64,000 nucleotides of DNA from Actinoplanes sp. TBRC 11911 (GCF_012933445.1 NZ_JABBNC010000004.1:340940-404939); one strand, 5' to 3'; positions 1-8,537 are shown, numbered from the stretch's first letter. Program-made: numbers and translations. The notes: generated by a model not told the origin, from the letters alone.

Positions 1-1
1 G

Positions 2-409
2 CCGCACCGCGCGAAATGGTCCGGCTCCGAGATCGACGCCCATGTGCAACGGATGGAATCGGTACTGGAGGAGAACGCCCCCGGCTTCGGTTCCCGGGTG
101 GCCGGCCGGAACGTGTTCTCGCCGGCCGACCTGGAGCGCGACAACCCGTCGCTGGTGGGTGGCGCGCTGGGCGGCGGCACCGCGGCCGCGTTCCAGCAGT
201 TGTTCCTGCGCCCGATCCCCGGCCTGGGCCGCGCGGACACGCCGGTGGACCGGCTGTTCCTGGCGTCCGCGTCGGCCCATCCGGGCGGCGGGGTGCACGG
301 CGCGCCGGGCAGCAACGCGGCGCGCGCCGCCCTGGCCCGCGACCGCGGCTTGACCGGCGGCGCCTACCGAGCGGCGATCAACGCGGCCCACCGGGCCGTG
401 TACGGCTGA
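2..409 (+). CDS. NAD(P)/FAD-dependent oxidoreductase, phytoene desaturase-like, C-terminal part
   Basis: The reading frame is open from the first bases of the window and ends in TGA at 407-409, so the gene starts upstream. About 135 residues are visible. They end in a segment containing ASAHPGGGVHGAPG, which matches the C-terminal FAD-binding stretch of the CrtI/phytoene desaturase-like flavoprotein family found in actinobacteria. Members oxidise polyenes or other hydrophobic substrates. The N-terminal dinucleotide-binding motif lies outside the window, so the substrate cannot be judged. The 219 bases that follow carry no gene that I can see. Confidence 0.75.
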   Translation, partial: PHRAKWSGSEIDAHVQRMESVLEENAPGFGSRVAGRNVFSPADLERDNPSLVGGALGGGTAAAFQQLFLRPIPGLGRADTPVDRLFLASASAHPGGGVHGAPGSNAARAALARDRGLTGGAYRAAINAAHRAVYG

Positions 410-628
410 GACGCGGGCGCTGGGACCCTTCCGCGGCCAGCGCCTCGGACGAGTCGCACAGTGATACCAGCCACGGTCCGGCCCCGAACCGCGAAGACCC
501 GCTCGGGGTTAGCGTGGACGGTACGCTGCACGATAGCCACCTGACCCTGGTAACGATGGAGTCATGTTTACGGATTTTGGCGTCGGGCATGGTGCTTCGC
601 GAACTGACGCCGGAGCGGAGGGGACAAC

Positions 629-1819
629 GTGCGTGTCGCGATGATCTCAGAGCACGCCAGTCCCCTGGGAGACGGCGGGCAGCAGACCCACGTCGCCGAT
701 CTCTCCGCCGCGCTCGCCGACGCGGGGCACGAGGTCCGGGTCTACACACGGCGTGACGATCCCGCTGTGGCCGAGGTGGTCACCACCCCGGGTGGGCTGC
801 GCGTCGTGCACGTGACCGCCGGGCCCGCGCACCTCGTCGCGCCCGACGAGCTCCTGCCGTACATGGGGGAGTTCGCCCGCCAGCTCGAGAAACAGTGGCG
901 CGACGGGGACTGGCAGCCCGACGTGGTGCACGCGCACTTCTGGACCAGTGGCCTGGCCGCGGTCACCGCCGCCCGGCAGTTCGGGGTCCCGGTCGTGCAG
1001 TCCTTTCATGAGCTGGGCGAGATCCGCGCCGGCGGCACCGGGCCGTCGCGCTCCGGCTACGAGCGTGCCCTCGGCCGGGCGGTCGACCGCGTGGTCGCGC
1101 AAACCCAGGACGAGGTGCAGGGTCTGGTACGCATCGGCGTGCCCCGGGCCCGGCTGACCATCGTCCCGGCGGGGGTCGACAGCGAGCGTTTCAGTCCCGA
1201 GGGCCCGGCCGCCGACCGCGACCCGGCCCGGCCGCGCATCCTGGGCGTCGGCCGCCTCGTCGAGCACAAGGGCTTCGGCGACGTCATCCAGGCGATGCGC
1301 TACGTCCCGGGGGCCGAGGTGGTCGTGGTGGGCGGTCCGCCGGCCGATCAGCTCCAGGCCGACCCGGGTGCCCGGTCGCTGCGCGCGCTCGCCGAGAAGT
1401 TCCAGGTCGCCGACCGGTTCCGGCTGGTCGGGTCGGTGCCGTTCGGGGACATGCCGGGCTGGTACCGCTCGGCCGACCTGCTGGTCGCCGCCCCTTGGCA
1501 GGAGGACCGGTTCGACGCGGCCGCGCTGGAGGCGATGGCCTGCGGCATCCCGATCGTCGGCACCACCACGGGCGGCCTGGGCGAGACCGTCGTCGACGGG
1601 CTGACCGGTGAGCTCGTCCCGGCCCGCGACCCACGCGCCCTCGGCGGGGCCCTGCGCCGGCTGGTCAACGACAAGGTGCGGCGTTTCGCGTACGCCACGG
1701 CCGCGCTCGACCGCGCCCGCCAGGCGTACTCGTGGAAGCGGGTGGCAGCGCAGGTCACCTCGGTCTACTCGGCGGTCACCGGCCTGCGCCGCAGCGCCGG
1801 CGAAGAGGCCGTGGCGTAG
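629..1819 (+). CDS. GT4-family glycosyltransferase
   Basis: A 396-residue retaining glycosyltransferase with the GT-B fold. The N-terminal DGGQQTHVADL segment is the acceptor-side glycine-rich loop. The C-terminal half has VGRLVEHKG and the nucleotide-sugar site around DRFDAAALEAMACGIP. The usual first Glu of the E-x7-E pair is Asp here. The GTG start is chosen because GGAGGGG lies six bases upstream at 617-623. The product is probably cytosolic or membrane-associated and transfers a hexose from a nucleotide sugar. The acceptor is unknown. The gene stands alone between an oxidoreductase and an ABC exporter, so context gives no substrate. Confidence 0.85.
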   Translation: MRVAMISEHASPLGDGGQQTHVADLSAALADAGHEVRVYTRRDDPAVAEVVTTPGGLRVVHVTAGPAHLVAPDELLPYMGEFARQLEKQWRDGDWQPDVVHAHFWTSGLAAVTAARQFGVPVVQSFHELGEIRAGGTGPSRSGYERALGRAVDRVVAQTQDEVQGLVRIGVPRARLTIVPAGVDSERFSPEGPAADRDPARPRILGVGRLVEHKGFGDVIQAMRYVPGAEVVVVGGPPADQLQADPGARSLRALAEKFQVADRFRLVGSVPFGDMPGWYRSADLLVAAPWQEDRFDAAALEAMACGIPIVGTTTGGLGETVVDGLTGELVPARDPRALGGALRRLVNDKVRRFAYATAALDRARQAYSWKRVAAQVTSVYSAVTGLRRSAGEEAVA

Positions 1820-1901
1820 CCGGGCATCCACCAACCGGTTGATCGGAAGGCTCACTCGCCGGTCGATTCGTGACCGTGGCCGTCGATGCGAGCCTCGATG
1901 C

Positions 1902-2804
1902 ATGGCAGTCATCGAGGTCCAGAACCTGCAGAAGCGCTACGGGGACACGGTCGCGGTACGGGATGTCTCGTTCACCGTCGACCGCGGCGAAATCTTCGGC
2001 ATCCTCGGCCCGAACGGCGCCGGCAAGACCACCACGGTCGAATGCATCGCCGGCCTGCGTATCCCGGAGAGCGGCACGATCACCGTGCTGGACCGGCCGC
2101 CGCGCGACCCCGAGCTGCGCAAGCTCGTCGGCGTCCAGCTTCAGGAAAGCCAGCTCCAGGAAAAACTCACCGTGCGCGAGGCGCTCGAGCTCTACTCGTC
2201 CTTCTACCCGGAGCCGGCCGACTGGCAGGCGCTGGCCCGCGAGCTCGGACTGATCGAGAAGCTCGGCACCCGGTACGCGAAACTGTCCGGCGGCCAGAAG
2301 CAGCGCCTCTCGATCGCGCTCGCGCTGATCGGCAACCCGCGCATCGCGATCCTCGACGAGCTCACCACCGGGCTCGACCCGCAGGCCCGCCGCGACACCT
2401 GGGACCTGATCGAGTCGATCCGCGACCGCGGCGTGACGATCCTGCTGGTCACCCACTTCATGGAAGAGGCGGAGAGCCTCTGCGACCGGGTCGCCGTGAT
2501 CGACCACGGTGAGGTCGTCGCGCTGGACACCCCGGCCGGGCTGGTCGCGCGCATCGCCGTCGAGCAGCGCATCCGGTTCCGCCCGTCCCGGCCGATCGAC
2601 GACGAGCAGTTCCTCGCGCTGCCGCAGGTGACCCAGGTGCGGCACCACGGCGGCCAGCTCGAGATCGCCGGGACCGGGGAACTGCTCTCGGCGGTCACCT
2701 CGCTGCTGGCCGCCCAGCAGATCACCGCCGCCGATCTGCGGATCGAGCAGGCCAACCTCGACGATGCGTTTGTGCAGCTCACCAGCCGTACGGGAAAGGA
2801 ATGA
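1902..2804 (+). CDS. ABC-2 type exporter, ATP-binding subunit
   Basis: A 300-residue ATPase of the drug/antibiotic exporter type. Walker A GPNGAGKTT is at residues 36-44, followed by a Q-loop, signature LSGGQKQRLS, Walker B ILDELTTGLD and switch region VTHFMEEA. The usual Pro of the LDEPT box is Leu. Reading could extend further upstream, but the ATG at 1902 gives the family-typical N terminus MAVIEVQNL. The permease start overlaps the stop in an ATGA, so the two subunits are translationally coupled. A NarL-type two-component system follows directly and probably senses the exported compound or membrane stress. Confidence 0.93.
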   Translation: MAVIEVQNLQKRYGDTVAVRDVSFTVDRGEIFGILGPNGAGKTTTVECIAGLRIPESGTITVLDRPPRDPELRKLVGVQLQESQLQEKLTVREALELYSSFYPEPADWQALARELGLIEKLGTRYAKLSGGQKQRLSIALALIGNPRIAILDELTTGLDPQARRDTWDLIESIRDRGVTILLVTHFMEEAESLCDRVAVIDHGEVVALDTPAGLVARIAVEQRIRFRPSRPIDDEQFLALPQVTQVRHHGGQLEIAGTGELLSAVTSLLAAQQITAADLRIEQANLDDAFVQLTSRTGKE

Positions 2805-3547
2805 GAATGTCTGTCTTCGCCAAGCTGACGTTGACCGAGTTCAAGCTGATGCTGCGTGAGCCGTTGCCCGCGTTCTTCGTGCTGCTGTTCCCGACCGTGC
2901 TGGTGGTGATCCTCGGGAGCATCCCGTCGTTCCGTGATCCGTCGGCGGACCTGGGCGGCATGAGCGTCATCGACCTGTACGTCGGCATCAGCGTCGCGCT
3001 CGTCATCGCGATGGTCGCGCTGCAGGTCACGCCGGCGGTGCTGTCGAGCTACCGGGAACGGGGTGTGCTGCGCCGGCTCGCGACGACGCCGGTGTCGCCG
3101 ATGAAACTGCTCGGCGCGCAGCTCACGATGAGCCTGATCACCGCGATCGTGTCGGCCACGCTGGTGCTCGCGGTCGGCCGGATCGCGTTCGACGTGGCGC
3201 TGGCCGACCAGTTCCCCGGATTCGTGCTCGCGTTCCTGCTGTGCACGCTGGCGGTGCTCGGGATCGGCGTGCTCATCGCCGCGCTGGCACCGAACGCCAA
3301 GGCCGGCAACGCGATCGGGACGGTGCTGTTCTTCCCGTCGATGTTCTTCGCCGGATTGTGGACGCCGCGCGAGGTGATGCCGCAGGTGCTGCAGCGCATC
3401 GGTGACTTCACGCCACTGGGCGCGGGGGAGCGCGCACTGCACGACGCGATGAGCGGTAACTGGCCGAACATGCTTTCGGTTACGGTGCTTGCGGCGTACG
3501 TAATCGTGTTCGGTCTGGCGTCGAGCCGGCTGTTCCGCTGGTCCTGA
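2801..3547 (+). CDS. ABC-2 type exporter, permease subunit
   Basis: A 248-residue integral membrane protein with about six hydrophobic segments. It includes the ABC-2 family feature of a conserved region around SSYRERGVLRRLATTPVSP between the second and third segments, followed by FFPSMFFAGLWTPREVMP near the C terminus. It pairs with the ATPase encoded just upstream, with a four-base overlap. A second ATG at 2807 is an equally possible start. The partners form a small-molecule or lipid exporter, and the substrate is not evident. The histidine kinase gene begins 19 bases later, which suggests a single transcription unit of four genes. Confidence 0.92.
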   Translation: MRMSVFAKLTLTEFKLMLREPLPAFFVLLFPTVLVVILGSIPSFRDPSADLGGMSVIDLYVGISVALVIAMVALQVTPAVLSSYRERGVLRRLATTPVSPMKLLGAQLTMSLITAIVSATLVLAVGRIAFDVALADQFPGFVLAFLLCTLAVLGIGVLIAALAPNAKAGNAIGTVLFFPSMFFAGLWTPREVMPQVLQRIGDFTPLGAGERALHDAMSGNWPNMLSVTVLAAYVIVFGLASSRLFRWS

Positions 3548-3566
3548 CAGTGGGGGGTGTGCAGTC

Positions 3567-4838
3567 ATGACGGACACGTCGGCGGTGGCCAAGCTGGAGA
3601 CCTGGCGCCAGCGGATCGATCGATGGATGATGATCGTTCCGTACGCGGCACTGGTCGCTTCCACGCTGGCGGCCCTCATCGCCGGCGAGTTCGTTCCGCA
3701 TGCCCCGGCCGTGATCCTCATCCCGGTCGTCGCGCTGGCCGCCGCCTGGATCCTGTGGTGGGTCACGCTGCACCCGCAGTGGGCGACCGACCGGCGGCGC
3801 ATGCTGATCTTCTTCGCCGGGCTCGTGGTGCTGATCTACGCGCTGGTCTTCTGCAGTTCGCTGTTCGGGTTCTTCGCCTGGACCGGGTACCTCTACGCGG
3901 CGTACGCGATGCACACCCGGGTCGGCCGGTTGGCCGGATGCACCCTGGTGGCGATCGGCACCGCGTTCGCGCAGGGCGGCGGGTGGCCGGCGCTCGCCCA
4001 TCCGACGCCCCCGGGGCTGGCACTGTTCGCGCTGCTGCTGCTGTTCAACATGATGATCGCGAACGCCATGACCTTCCTGGGATCGATGACCGAGGAGCAG
4101 TCCGAGAGGCGTGCCCAGATGATCGACGAGCTGGCTCAGGCGAACCGGAAACTCGAAGAGGCCATGAAGGAGAACGCCGGCCTGCACGCCCAGTTGCTGG
4201 TCCAGGCCCGGGAGGCGGGCGTGCTGGACGAGCGGCAGCGGATGGCCGGCGAGATCCACGACGTGCTGGCGCAGGGCCTGACCGGCATCGTCACCCAGCT
4301 CGAGGCGGCGTCGGCGCGATCGGTCGACCGCGAGCGCCATCTCGACGCCGCCAAGAAACTGGCCCGCGACAGCCTCACCGAGGCGCGCCGGTCGGTGCAG
4401 GCGCTGCGCCCGCAGCCGCTGGACCACTCGGCCCTGCCGGAGGCGATCGGCGAGGTGGTCACCGGTTGGTCCCGGCTCAACGGCGTCACCGCAGATCTGA
4501 TCATGACCGGTACGCCTCGGCCCCTGCTCCCGGAGATCGAGACAACCCTATTGCGTACGGCGCAGGAAGCGCTCGCCAACGTGGCCCGGCACGCGGGCGC
4601 CGGACGCGTGGCCCTGACACTGTCCTACATGGAGGACATGGTGACCTTGGACGTCCGTGACGACGGCGCCGGATTCGATCCGTCGTCGCCGCCGGAACCC
4701 GGGTACGAGGGCGGATTCGGCCTGTCCGCGATGCGGGAACGCCTGTCGCGCATCGCGGGCACGCTGGAGGTCGAGTCCGAGCCGGGCGCCGGTACCGCGT
4801 TGTCCGCCTGTGTGCCCGCGCTGGGAATCGCCGCATGA
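3567..4838 (+). CDS. Two-component sensor histidine kinase (NarL/DesK type)
   Basis: A 423-residue kinase. The N-terminal 170 residues hold about five membrane segments without a sizeable extracellular loop, as in intramembrane-sensing kinases. A coiled linker then leads to the HisKA_3 dimerisation helix, with His231 in MAGEIHDVLAQGL. A GHKL ATPase domain follows, with AQEALANVARHA (N box), DVRDDGAGFDP and GGFGLSAMRERL. The gene is cotranscribed with an ABC exporter and overlaps its response regulator by ATGA. By analogy with LiaRS and DesKR-type modules, it probably controls the exporter in response to membrane damage or fluidity. That role is inferred from context. Confidence 0.92.
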   Translation: MTDTSAVAKLETWRQRIDRWMMIVPYAALVASTLAALIAGEFVPHAPAVILIPVVALAAAWILWWVTLHPQWATDRRRMLIFFAGLVVLIYALVFCSSLFGFFAWTGYLYAAYAMHTRVGRLAGCTLVAIGTAFAQGGGWPALAHPTPPGLALFALLLLFNMMIANAMTFLGSMTEEQSERRAQMIDELAQANRKLEEAMKENAGLHAQLLVQAREAGVLDERQRMAGEIHDVLAQGLTGIVTQLEAASARSVDRERHLDAAKKLARDSLTEARRSVQALRPQPLDHSALPEAIGEVVTGWSRLNGVTADLIMTGTPRPLLPEIETTLLRTAQEALANVARHAGAGRVALTLSYMEDMVTLDVRDDGAGFDPSSPPEPGYEGGFGLSAMRERLSRIAGTLEVESEPGAGTALSACVPALGIAA

Positions 4839-5455
4839 TCGGCCTGCTGATCGTGGACGATCACCCGGTCGTCCGGGACGGCTTGCGCGGCATGTTCGCC
4901 GGCGACGACCGTTTCACGGTGCTGGGCGAGGCCGGCAACGGCCTGGAGGCGCTGGCGGTGGCCCGCGCCGTCGATCCCGACGTGGTGCTGCTCGACCTGC
5001 GGATGCCCGAGATGGACGGCGTGACGACGATCCGCGAGCTGCAGGCGGCGGGGTCGCGGGCGCGGATCCTGGTGCTCACCACGTACGACACCGACAGCGA
5101 TGTGTTACCGGCGATCAAGGCGGGTGCGACGGGTTACCTCTTGAAGGACACGCCGCGTGCCGAGCTGTTCCGGGCCGTCGCCGCGGCGCATCGCGGCGAG
5201 TCGGTGCTGTCGCCGGCGGTGGCGGGCCGGTTGATGGGGTCGCTGCGGTCGCCCGCCAAGGAACCGTTGAGCCAGCGGGAGCTGGAGGTGCTGACGTTGG
5301 TGGCGCGCGGCAGTTCCAACCGCGAGGCGGCGGCGCAGCTGTTCATCAGCGAGGCCACGGTCAAGACCCATTTGCTGCACGCGTACGCCAAATTGGGTGT
5401 CCGGGACCGGGCGGCGGCCGTGGCGGCGGCGTTCGAGCGGGGGCTGCTCGGCTAG
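4835..5455 (+). CDS. Two-component response regulator, NarL/FixJ family
   Basis: A 206-residue regulator with a receiver domain (acidic pair Asp8-Asp9, phosphoacceptor Asp54 in LLDLRMP, Lys in LLKDTP) and a C-terminal LuxR-type helix-turn-helix around LSQRELEVLTLVARGSSNRE and TVKTHLLHAYAKL. The ATG overlaps the kinase stop. It is the cognate partner of that kinase and the last gene of the exporter unit. Its stop codon shares a CTAG with the stop of the convergent gene at 5452, so the two coding regions overlap by four bases. Confidence 0.95.
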   Translation: MIGLLIVDDHPVVRDGLRGMFAGDDRFTVLGEAGNGLEALAVARAVDPDVVLLDLRMPEMDGVTTIRELQAAGSRARILVLTTYDTDSDVLPAIKAGATGYLLKDTPRAELFRAVAAAHRGESVLSPAVAGRLMGSLRSPAKEPLSQRELEVLTLVARGSSNREAAAQLFISEATVKTHLLHAYAKLGVRDRAAAVAAAFERGLLG

Positions 5456-5784
5456 GCGGTCACATAAACCCAGGCCGTGTCGCCGGAGGCCAGCGGGGCG
5501 GCGATCCGCCGGTAGTCGTCGACCTCGTAGTCGTCGGCCCGGCGCAGCTCGTCGTCGGTGACCTCGAGGACGGTGCCGCTGACGACGTCGCCCACCTCCC
5601 CGGTGGCGACCAGGACCGGGTGATGCGTCAACCCGCTGACCTGAACGACGTGCGGGTCGGTGATGCGGAGCTGCTCGACGCGGAAGCCGACGATCCGGTC
5701 GTCACGGCCGGTGAGCACGCGGCCGAACGTGGCGGTCTGCACCGCGGGGTCACGCAACGTTCCGTACGAGAACAGCAACGGCAT
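5452..5784 (-). CDS. Gamma-glutamylcyclotransferase (AIG2)-like protein
   Basis: A 110-residue protein beginning MPLLFSYGTLRD, the N-terminal substrate-loop signature of the gamma-glutamylcyclotransferase/AIG2 fold. The DYEVDDYRR segment supplies the acidic residue expected to act as catalytic base. Family members release 5-oxoproline from gamma-glutamyl compounds or act on related amides, but small bacterial versions are mostly uncharacterised. The start at 5784 is selected because the family signature begins there, although the frame stays open upstream. It is divergent from moeA with a 100-base gap and convergent with the response regulator. Confidence 0.8.
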   Translation of the reverse strand: MPLLFSYGTLRDPAVQTATFGRVLTGRDDRIVGFRVEQLRITDPHVVQVSGLTHHPVLVATGEVGDVVSGTVLEVTDDELRRADDYEVDDYRRIAAPLASGDTAWVYVTA

Positions 5785-5884
5785 GATCCAGGAGGATAGC
5801 CCGCCGCTTCGCACCTGCCGGATGCCCGGCCAGGACGTACGATGATCGCGTTTCCTGGCCGTCGCCGGATGGAATAAGAGGGGC

Positions 5885-7141
5885 ATGGACTGGTTCCGCG
5901 CTCATGCGATCGCCGCGGCCGCGAAGCCGTTGCCCGCGGAGAGCACCTCCGTGCGTGCGGCGGTGGGTCGCGTCCTGGCCGAGGAGATCCGGGCGGTGAC
6001 CGCGGTGCCCGCCTTCGACACGGCGGCCATGGACGGATACGCGGTGGCCGGACCGGGGCCGTGGCGGCTGAGCGGGCAGTTGCTCGCCGGGCCGGCGACG
6101 CCGATGGCGCCGATGCGAAGCGGGACAGCGGTGGAGATCGCCACCGGCGCGGTGGTGCCGCCGGGTGCGGAGGCGGTCCTGCCCTACGAGGATTGCGAGT
6201 GCGGCGGGGACGTTGTCACCGGGAGTCGCGGAAGGCGCGAACACATTCGGCGTACCGGCGAGGATCTGCGGCCCGGCGAGGAGATGATCCCGGCGGGACG
6301 GATCGTGACCGCCACCGTCGCGGCGGCGGCGATTCAAGCCGGCGTCGAACTGCTGCAAGTCCATCGGGCGCCGTCGGTGACGCTGCTGGTGACCGGCAGC
6401 GAGATCATCACGCGCGGGGAGCCGGGGCCGGGGCAGGTCCGGGACAGTTTCACCGGGCTGATCGAGGCGGTCGCCGCGCGGGCGGGTGCCCGGATGGTGG
6501 CCGGGCGGCATGTGCCGGATGTGCGGGGGCGGTTGGAAGACGCTCTTGCCGGTGCGGATACCGATGTGATCGTGGTGTCGGGGTCGTCGTCGGCGGGGGC
6601 GGCCGATCACCTGCGGGCGGTTCTTGCGGGTGGGCATGCGACGTGGCACGTGAAAGGGGTTGCCTGCCGGCCGGGGCACACGCAGGCGCTGGCGGCGTTG
6701 CCGGACGGGCGGTGGGTGGTCAGCCTGCCCGGTAATCCGTATGCGGGGTTGATTGCGGCGTTGACGTTGTTGGAGCCGCTGTTGGTCGCGCTCGGCGGGC
6801 GGGCTGCCTCGGTGGGCGGCGTCGGCGGGCTCGCGGTCGGCCCGTCCGGCCCGTCCGACCCGTCCGACCCGTCCGACCCGTCCGACCCGTCCGACCCGTC
6901 CAGCCCGTCCGACCCGTCCAGCCCGTCCATTTGGACAAATACGATAAATCGTATTTGTCCGGTGACCGGCGAGGCCAAGCTGGTGCCGGGAGGGGTGCGC
7001 ATCGTGCCGGTCAGCGGCATGCGGATCGTGCCGGCGCGTGGCTCGGCCAGCCTGCACACGGCCGCCGCCGCCGACGGGCTCGCCGTTCTGCCCGACGGGT
7101 GGACCGACGGGCAGCCCGCCACCGTCCTCACGATTCCTTGA
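5885..7141 (+). CDS. moeA: Molybdopterin molybdenumtransferase MoeA family, with in-frame repeat/palindrome insertion
   Basis: A 418-residue MoeA-like protein, the family that inserts molybdate into adenylylated molybdopterin. The family box FDTAAMDGYAVAG occurs near residue 40. The central MoCF domain has LLVTGSEI and VVSGSSSAGAADHL, followed by VACRPGHTQ and SLPGNPYAGL. The usual SGG is SGS here. Residues 319-348 are a Ser/Pro/Asp repeat encoded by ten 9-bp units, and residues 350-359 come from a perfect AT-rich palindrome. Both lie in the linker before the C-terminal domain IV, so they may be tolerated. The 3' end overlaps the convergent VOC gene by 14 bases. Confidence 0.88.
   Translation: MDWFRAHAIAAAAKPLPAESTSVRAAVGRVLAEEIRAVTAVPAFDTAAMDGYAVAGPGPWRLSGQLLAGPATPMAPMRSGTAVEIATGAVVPPGAEAVLPYEDCECGGDVVTGSRGRREHIRRTGEDLRPGEEMIPAGRIVTATVAAAAIQAGVELLQVHRAPSVTLLVTGSEIITRGEPGPGQVRDSFTGLIEAVAARAGARMVAGRHVPDVRGRLEDALAGADTDVIVVSGSSSAGAADHLRAVLAGGHATWHVKGVACRPGHTQALAALPDGRWVVSLPGNPYAGLIAALTLLEPLLVALGGRAASVGGVGGLAVGPSGPSDPSDPSDPSDPSDPSSPSDPSSPSIWTNTINRICPVTGEAKLVPGGVRIVPVSGMRIVPARGSASLHTAAAADGLAVLPDGWTDGQPATVLTIP
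6841..6930 (+). repeat. 9-bp tandem repeat inside moeA
   Basis: Ten head-to-tail copies of a CCCGTCCGA-type 9-mer. The last base or two of a unit vary. Because the unit length is a multiple of three, the array keeps the moeA frame and encodes Pro-Ser-Asp/Gly/Ser triplets. Slippage would change the linker length without breaking the gene. Confidence 0.95.
6933..6960. repeat. Perfect 13-bp inverted repeat inside moeA
   Basis: GGACAAATACGAT, two bases AA, then ATCGTATTTGTCC. All 13 bases pair. It is AT-rich in a strongly GC-rich gene and begins two bases after the 9-bp array ends. It reads through in frame as WTNTINRICP. It could be an inserted palindromic element or an operator-like site. No second copy was noticed in this window. 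Confidence 0.9.
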
Positions 7142-7535
7142 CCGGCTCACCCCGATACGTGCCGAACGACCACAAATTTCCCTCCGGATCGCGCGCCACG
7201 AAGTCCCGCGAACCGTAGTCCGTGTCGTACGGCGCCTTCACGATCTCGGCCCCGGCCTTGGCCGCCCGTTCGTGCAGCGCGTCGACGTCGTCGGCCACCA
7301 CATACGCCCCGAACGTCCCGGGTCGCAGCGGCCACTGGTCGTCCGGATCGTCGCGCGCCGAGCCCAGCATGATGCCGCCGCCCAGCGGCCAGCCGAGCTG
7401 CGCATGCGCGACCGTGTCGCCTTCGCCGTACACGACGGTCTCCTGGAAACCGAACGCGTCGACCAGGAATCGGATCAGCGAACGCGCATCCCGCGCCCGC
7501 AACGTGGGCCACACCTGTGGTTTCGGATCAGTCAT
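7128..7535 (-). CDS. VOC (glyoxalase/bleomycin resistance) family protein
   Basis: A 135-residue single-module vicinal oxygen chelate protein. It has the family layout ending in RDPEGNLWSFGTY, which supplies the C-terminal metal-ligand Glu, and a central YVVADDVDALHERAAKAGAEIV. Such proteins are isomerases, dioxygenases or drug-binding proteins, and the substrate cannot be told. The ATG overlaps the stop of the upstream AraC-type regulator (ATGACTGA), so the pair is coupled. A similar AraC-VOC couple occurs at 45.5-46.4 kb. The stop lies inside the end of moeA on the other strand. Confidence 0.85.
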   Translation of the reverse strand: MTDPKPQVWPTLRARDARSLIRFLVDAFGFQETVVYGEGDTVAHAQLGWPLGGGIMLGSARDDPDDQWPLRPGTFGAYVVADDVDALHERAAKAGAEIVKAPYDTDYGSRDFVARDPEGNLWSFGTYRGEPVKES

Positions 7536-8367
7536 GCACCTCATCCTCACCGGGCAGACCAGCCAGCGCTTGGACGAAACCGAACTCGTCCGCCAGCCAC
7601 TCCGAAGGCGCACATCCGGCGAACGCACGAAATTCCCGTACAAGGTGGGATTGGTCAGCGAAGCCATGCCCCGCCGCGATGTCCGCAAGTTTGGACGAAG
7701 GACGGATGGCCCGCCGCGCCCGATCAAACCGCGCCACCCGAGCAGCCTCCTTGGGCCGCAACCCGAGTTCGGCCCGGAACCGGTCGGTCAGATAGCGCCC
7801 GCTCCACCCGACCTCCCCGGCCACCGACGAAATCGGCACATCACCGCGGAAAAGACGCTTGACCGCGTACGCCACCTCGGGCCGCACATTCCCGCCGGCT
7901 CGCAGACCGCGCAGCAGAATCGCGTCCAGCGCCGCGAACCGTCCCGCCCACGACGGCTCGGCCCGCATCCGCTCCCGGACCGATTCCACCACCCGATCAC
8001 CCAGCAGCGCGCCCACCTCGATGTCGCGATGCGCGATCTCCGCGGCGGGCAGCCCGAACAGCGCCCGGCACCCGAGCGGCCGCACCGCCACCTGCACCCC
8101 GGACTGCCGCCCCGGATGGGTGATCAGCGCGGGCGCCACATGCAGCCCGCCGATCAGCGCGTCGAACGTACCGGCCGCCTGCCGCGGATCGGGATGCGCG
8201 GCCACCACCAGCGGCTCGTCCAACGTGAAGATCAGCGTCAGGTACGGCGACGGCAGCCCGCGATGCCGTCCCGGCGCCATGCCGTGCTGCCGATACCCGG
8301 AGTAGAAGGCGACGAACGGCCGAAGCGCCGCGCAGGGTCGCGCCTGCACATACTCGTCGACCACCAT
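7528..8367 (-). CDS. AraC family transcriptional regulator
   Basis: A 279-residue regulator. The N-terminal part is a cupin-like effector domain of the DUF6597/AraC type (YSGYRQHGMAPGRHRGLPS...). The C-terminal double helix-turn-helix contains ISSVAGEVGWSGRYLTDRF and ADIAAGHGFADQSHLVREF. The start MVVDEYV is chosen because no better initiation codon follows upstream. It is cotranscribed with the downstream VOC gene and divergent from the truncated monooxygenase at 8394, from which it is separated by only 26 bases. The regulator probably once controlled both directions. Confidence 0.88.
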   Translation of the reverse strand: MVVDEYVQARPCAALRPFVAFYSGYRQHGMAPGRHRGLPSPYLTLIFTLDEPLVVAAHPDPRQAAGTFDALIGGLHVAPALITHPGRQSGVQVAVRPLGCRALFGLPAAEIAHRDIEVGALLGDRVVESVRERMRAEPSWAGRFAALDAILLRGLRAGGNVRPEVAYAVKRLFRGDVPISSVAGEVGWSGRYLTDRFRAELGLRPKEAARVARFDRARRAIRPSSKLADIAAGHGFADQSHLVREFRAFAGCAPSEWLADEFGFVQALAGLPGEDEVHD

Positions 8368-8393
8368 GAGGTGAGCATGCCACTGATCCGGAG

Positions 8394-8537
8394 GTGAGAC
8401 GGCTGCCGCGAGCGACCGTGATCGGCGCCGGCGTGGGCGGCCTCGCGGCGGGCCTGGCCCTGCAGCAGCGCGGCTGGGACGTGCGGATCTTCGAACGGGC
8501 GACCGCCCTGGAGAACGTCGGCGCCGCGCCCGTCTAG
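8394..8537 (+). pseudogene. Truncated FAD-dependent monooxygenase (N-terminal fragment)
   Basis: The 47 codons encode VIGAGVGGLAAGLALQQRGW followed by DVRIFERA, the Rossmann dinucleotide-binding start of a PHBH-type flavoprotein monooxygenase. The family then continues for some 350 residues, but here a TAG follows at 8535-8537 and no homologous continuation is visible in any frame downstream. The fragment sits in the divergent position next to an AraC regulator, where a regulated enzyme would be expected. The loss probably happened when the neighbouring repeat island formed. A GGAGG at 8391-8395 overlaps the putative GTG start. Confidence 0.75.

Noticed and set aside
7528..8367. Homology between the two AraC-VOC pairs suggesting a duplicated module
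   Set aside because: The two AraC proteins differ in size and domain content, and the VOC proteins differ throughout. The shared order is probably convergent.
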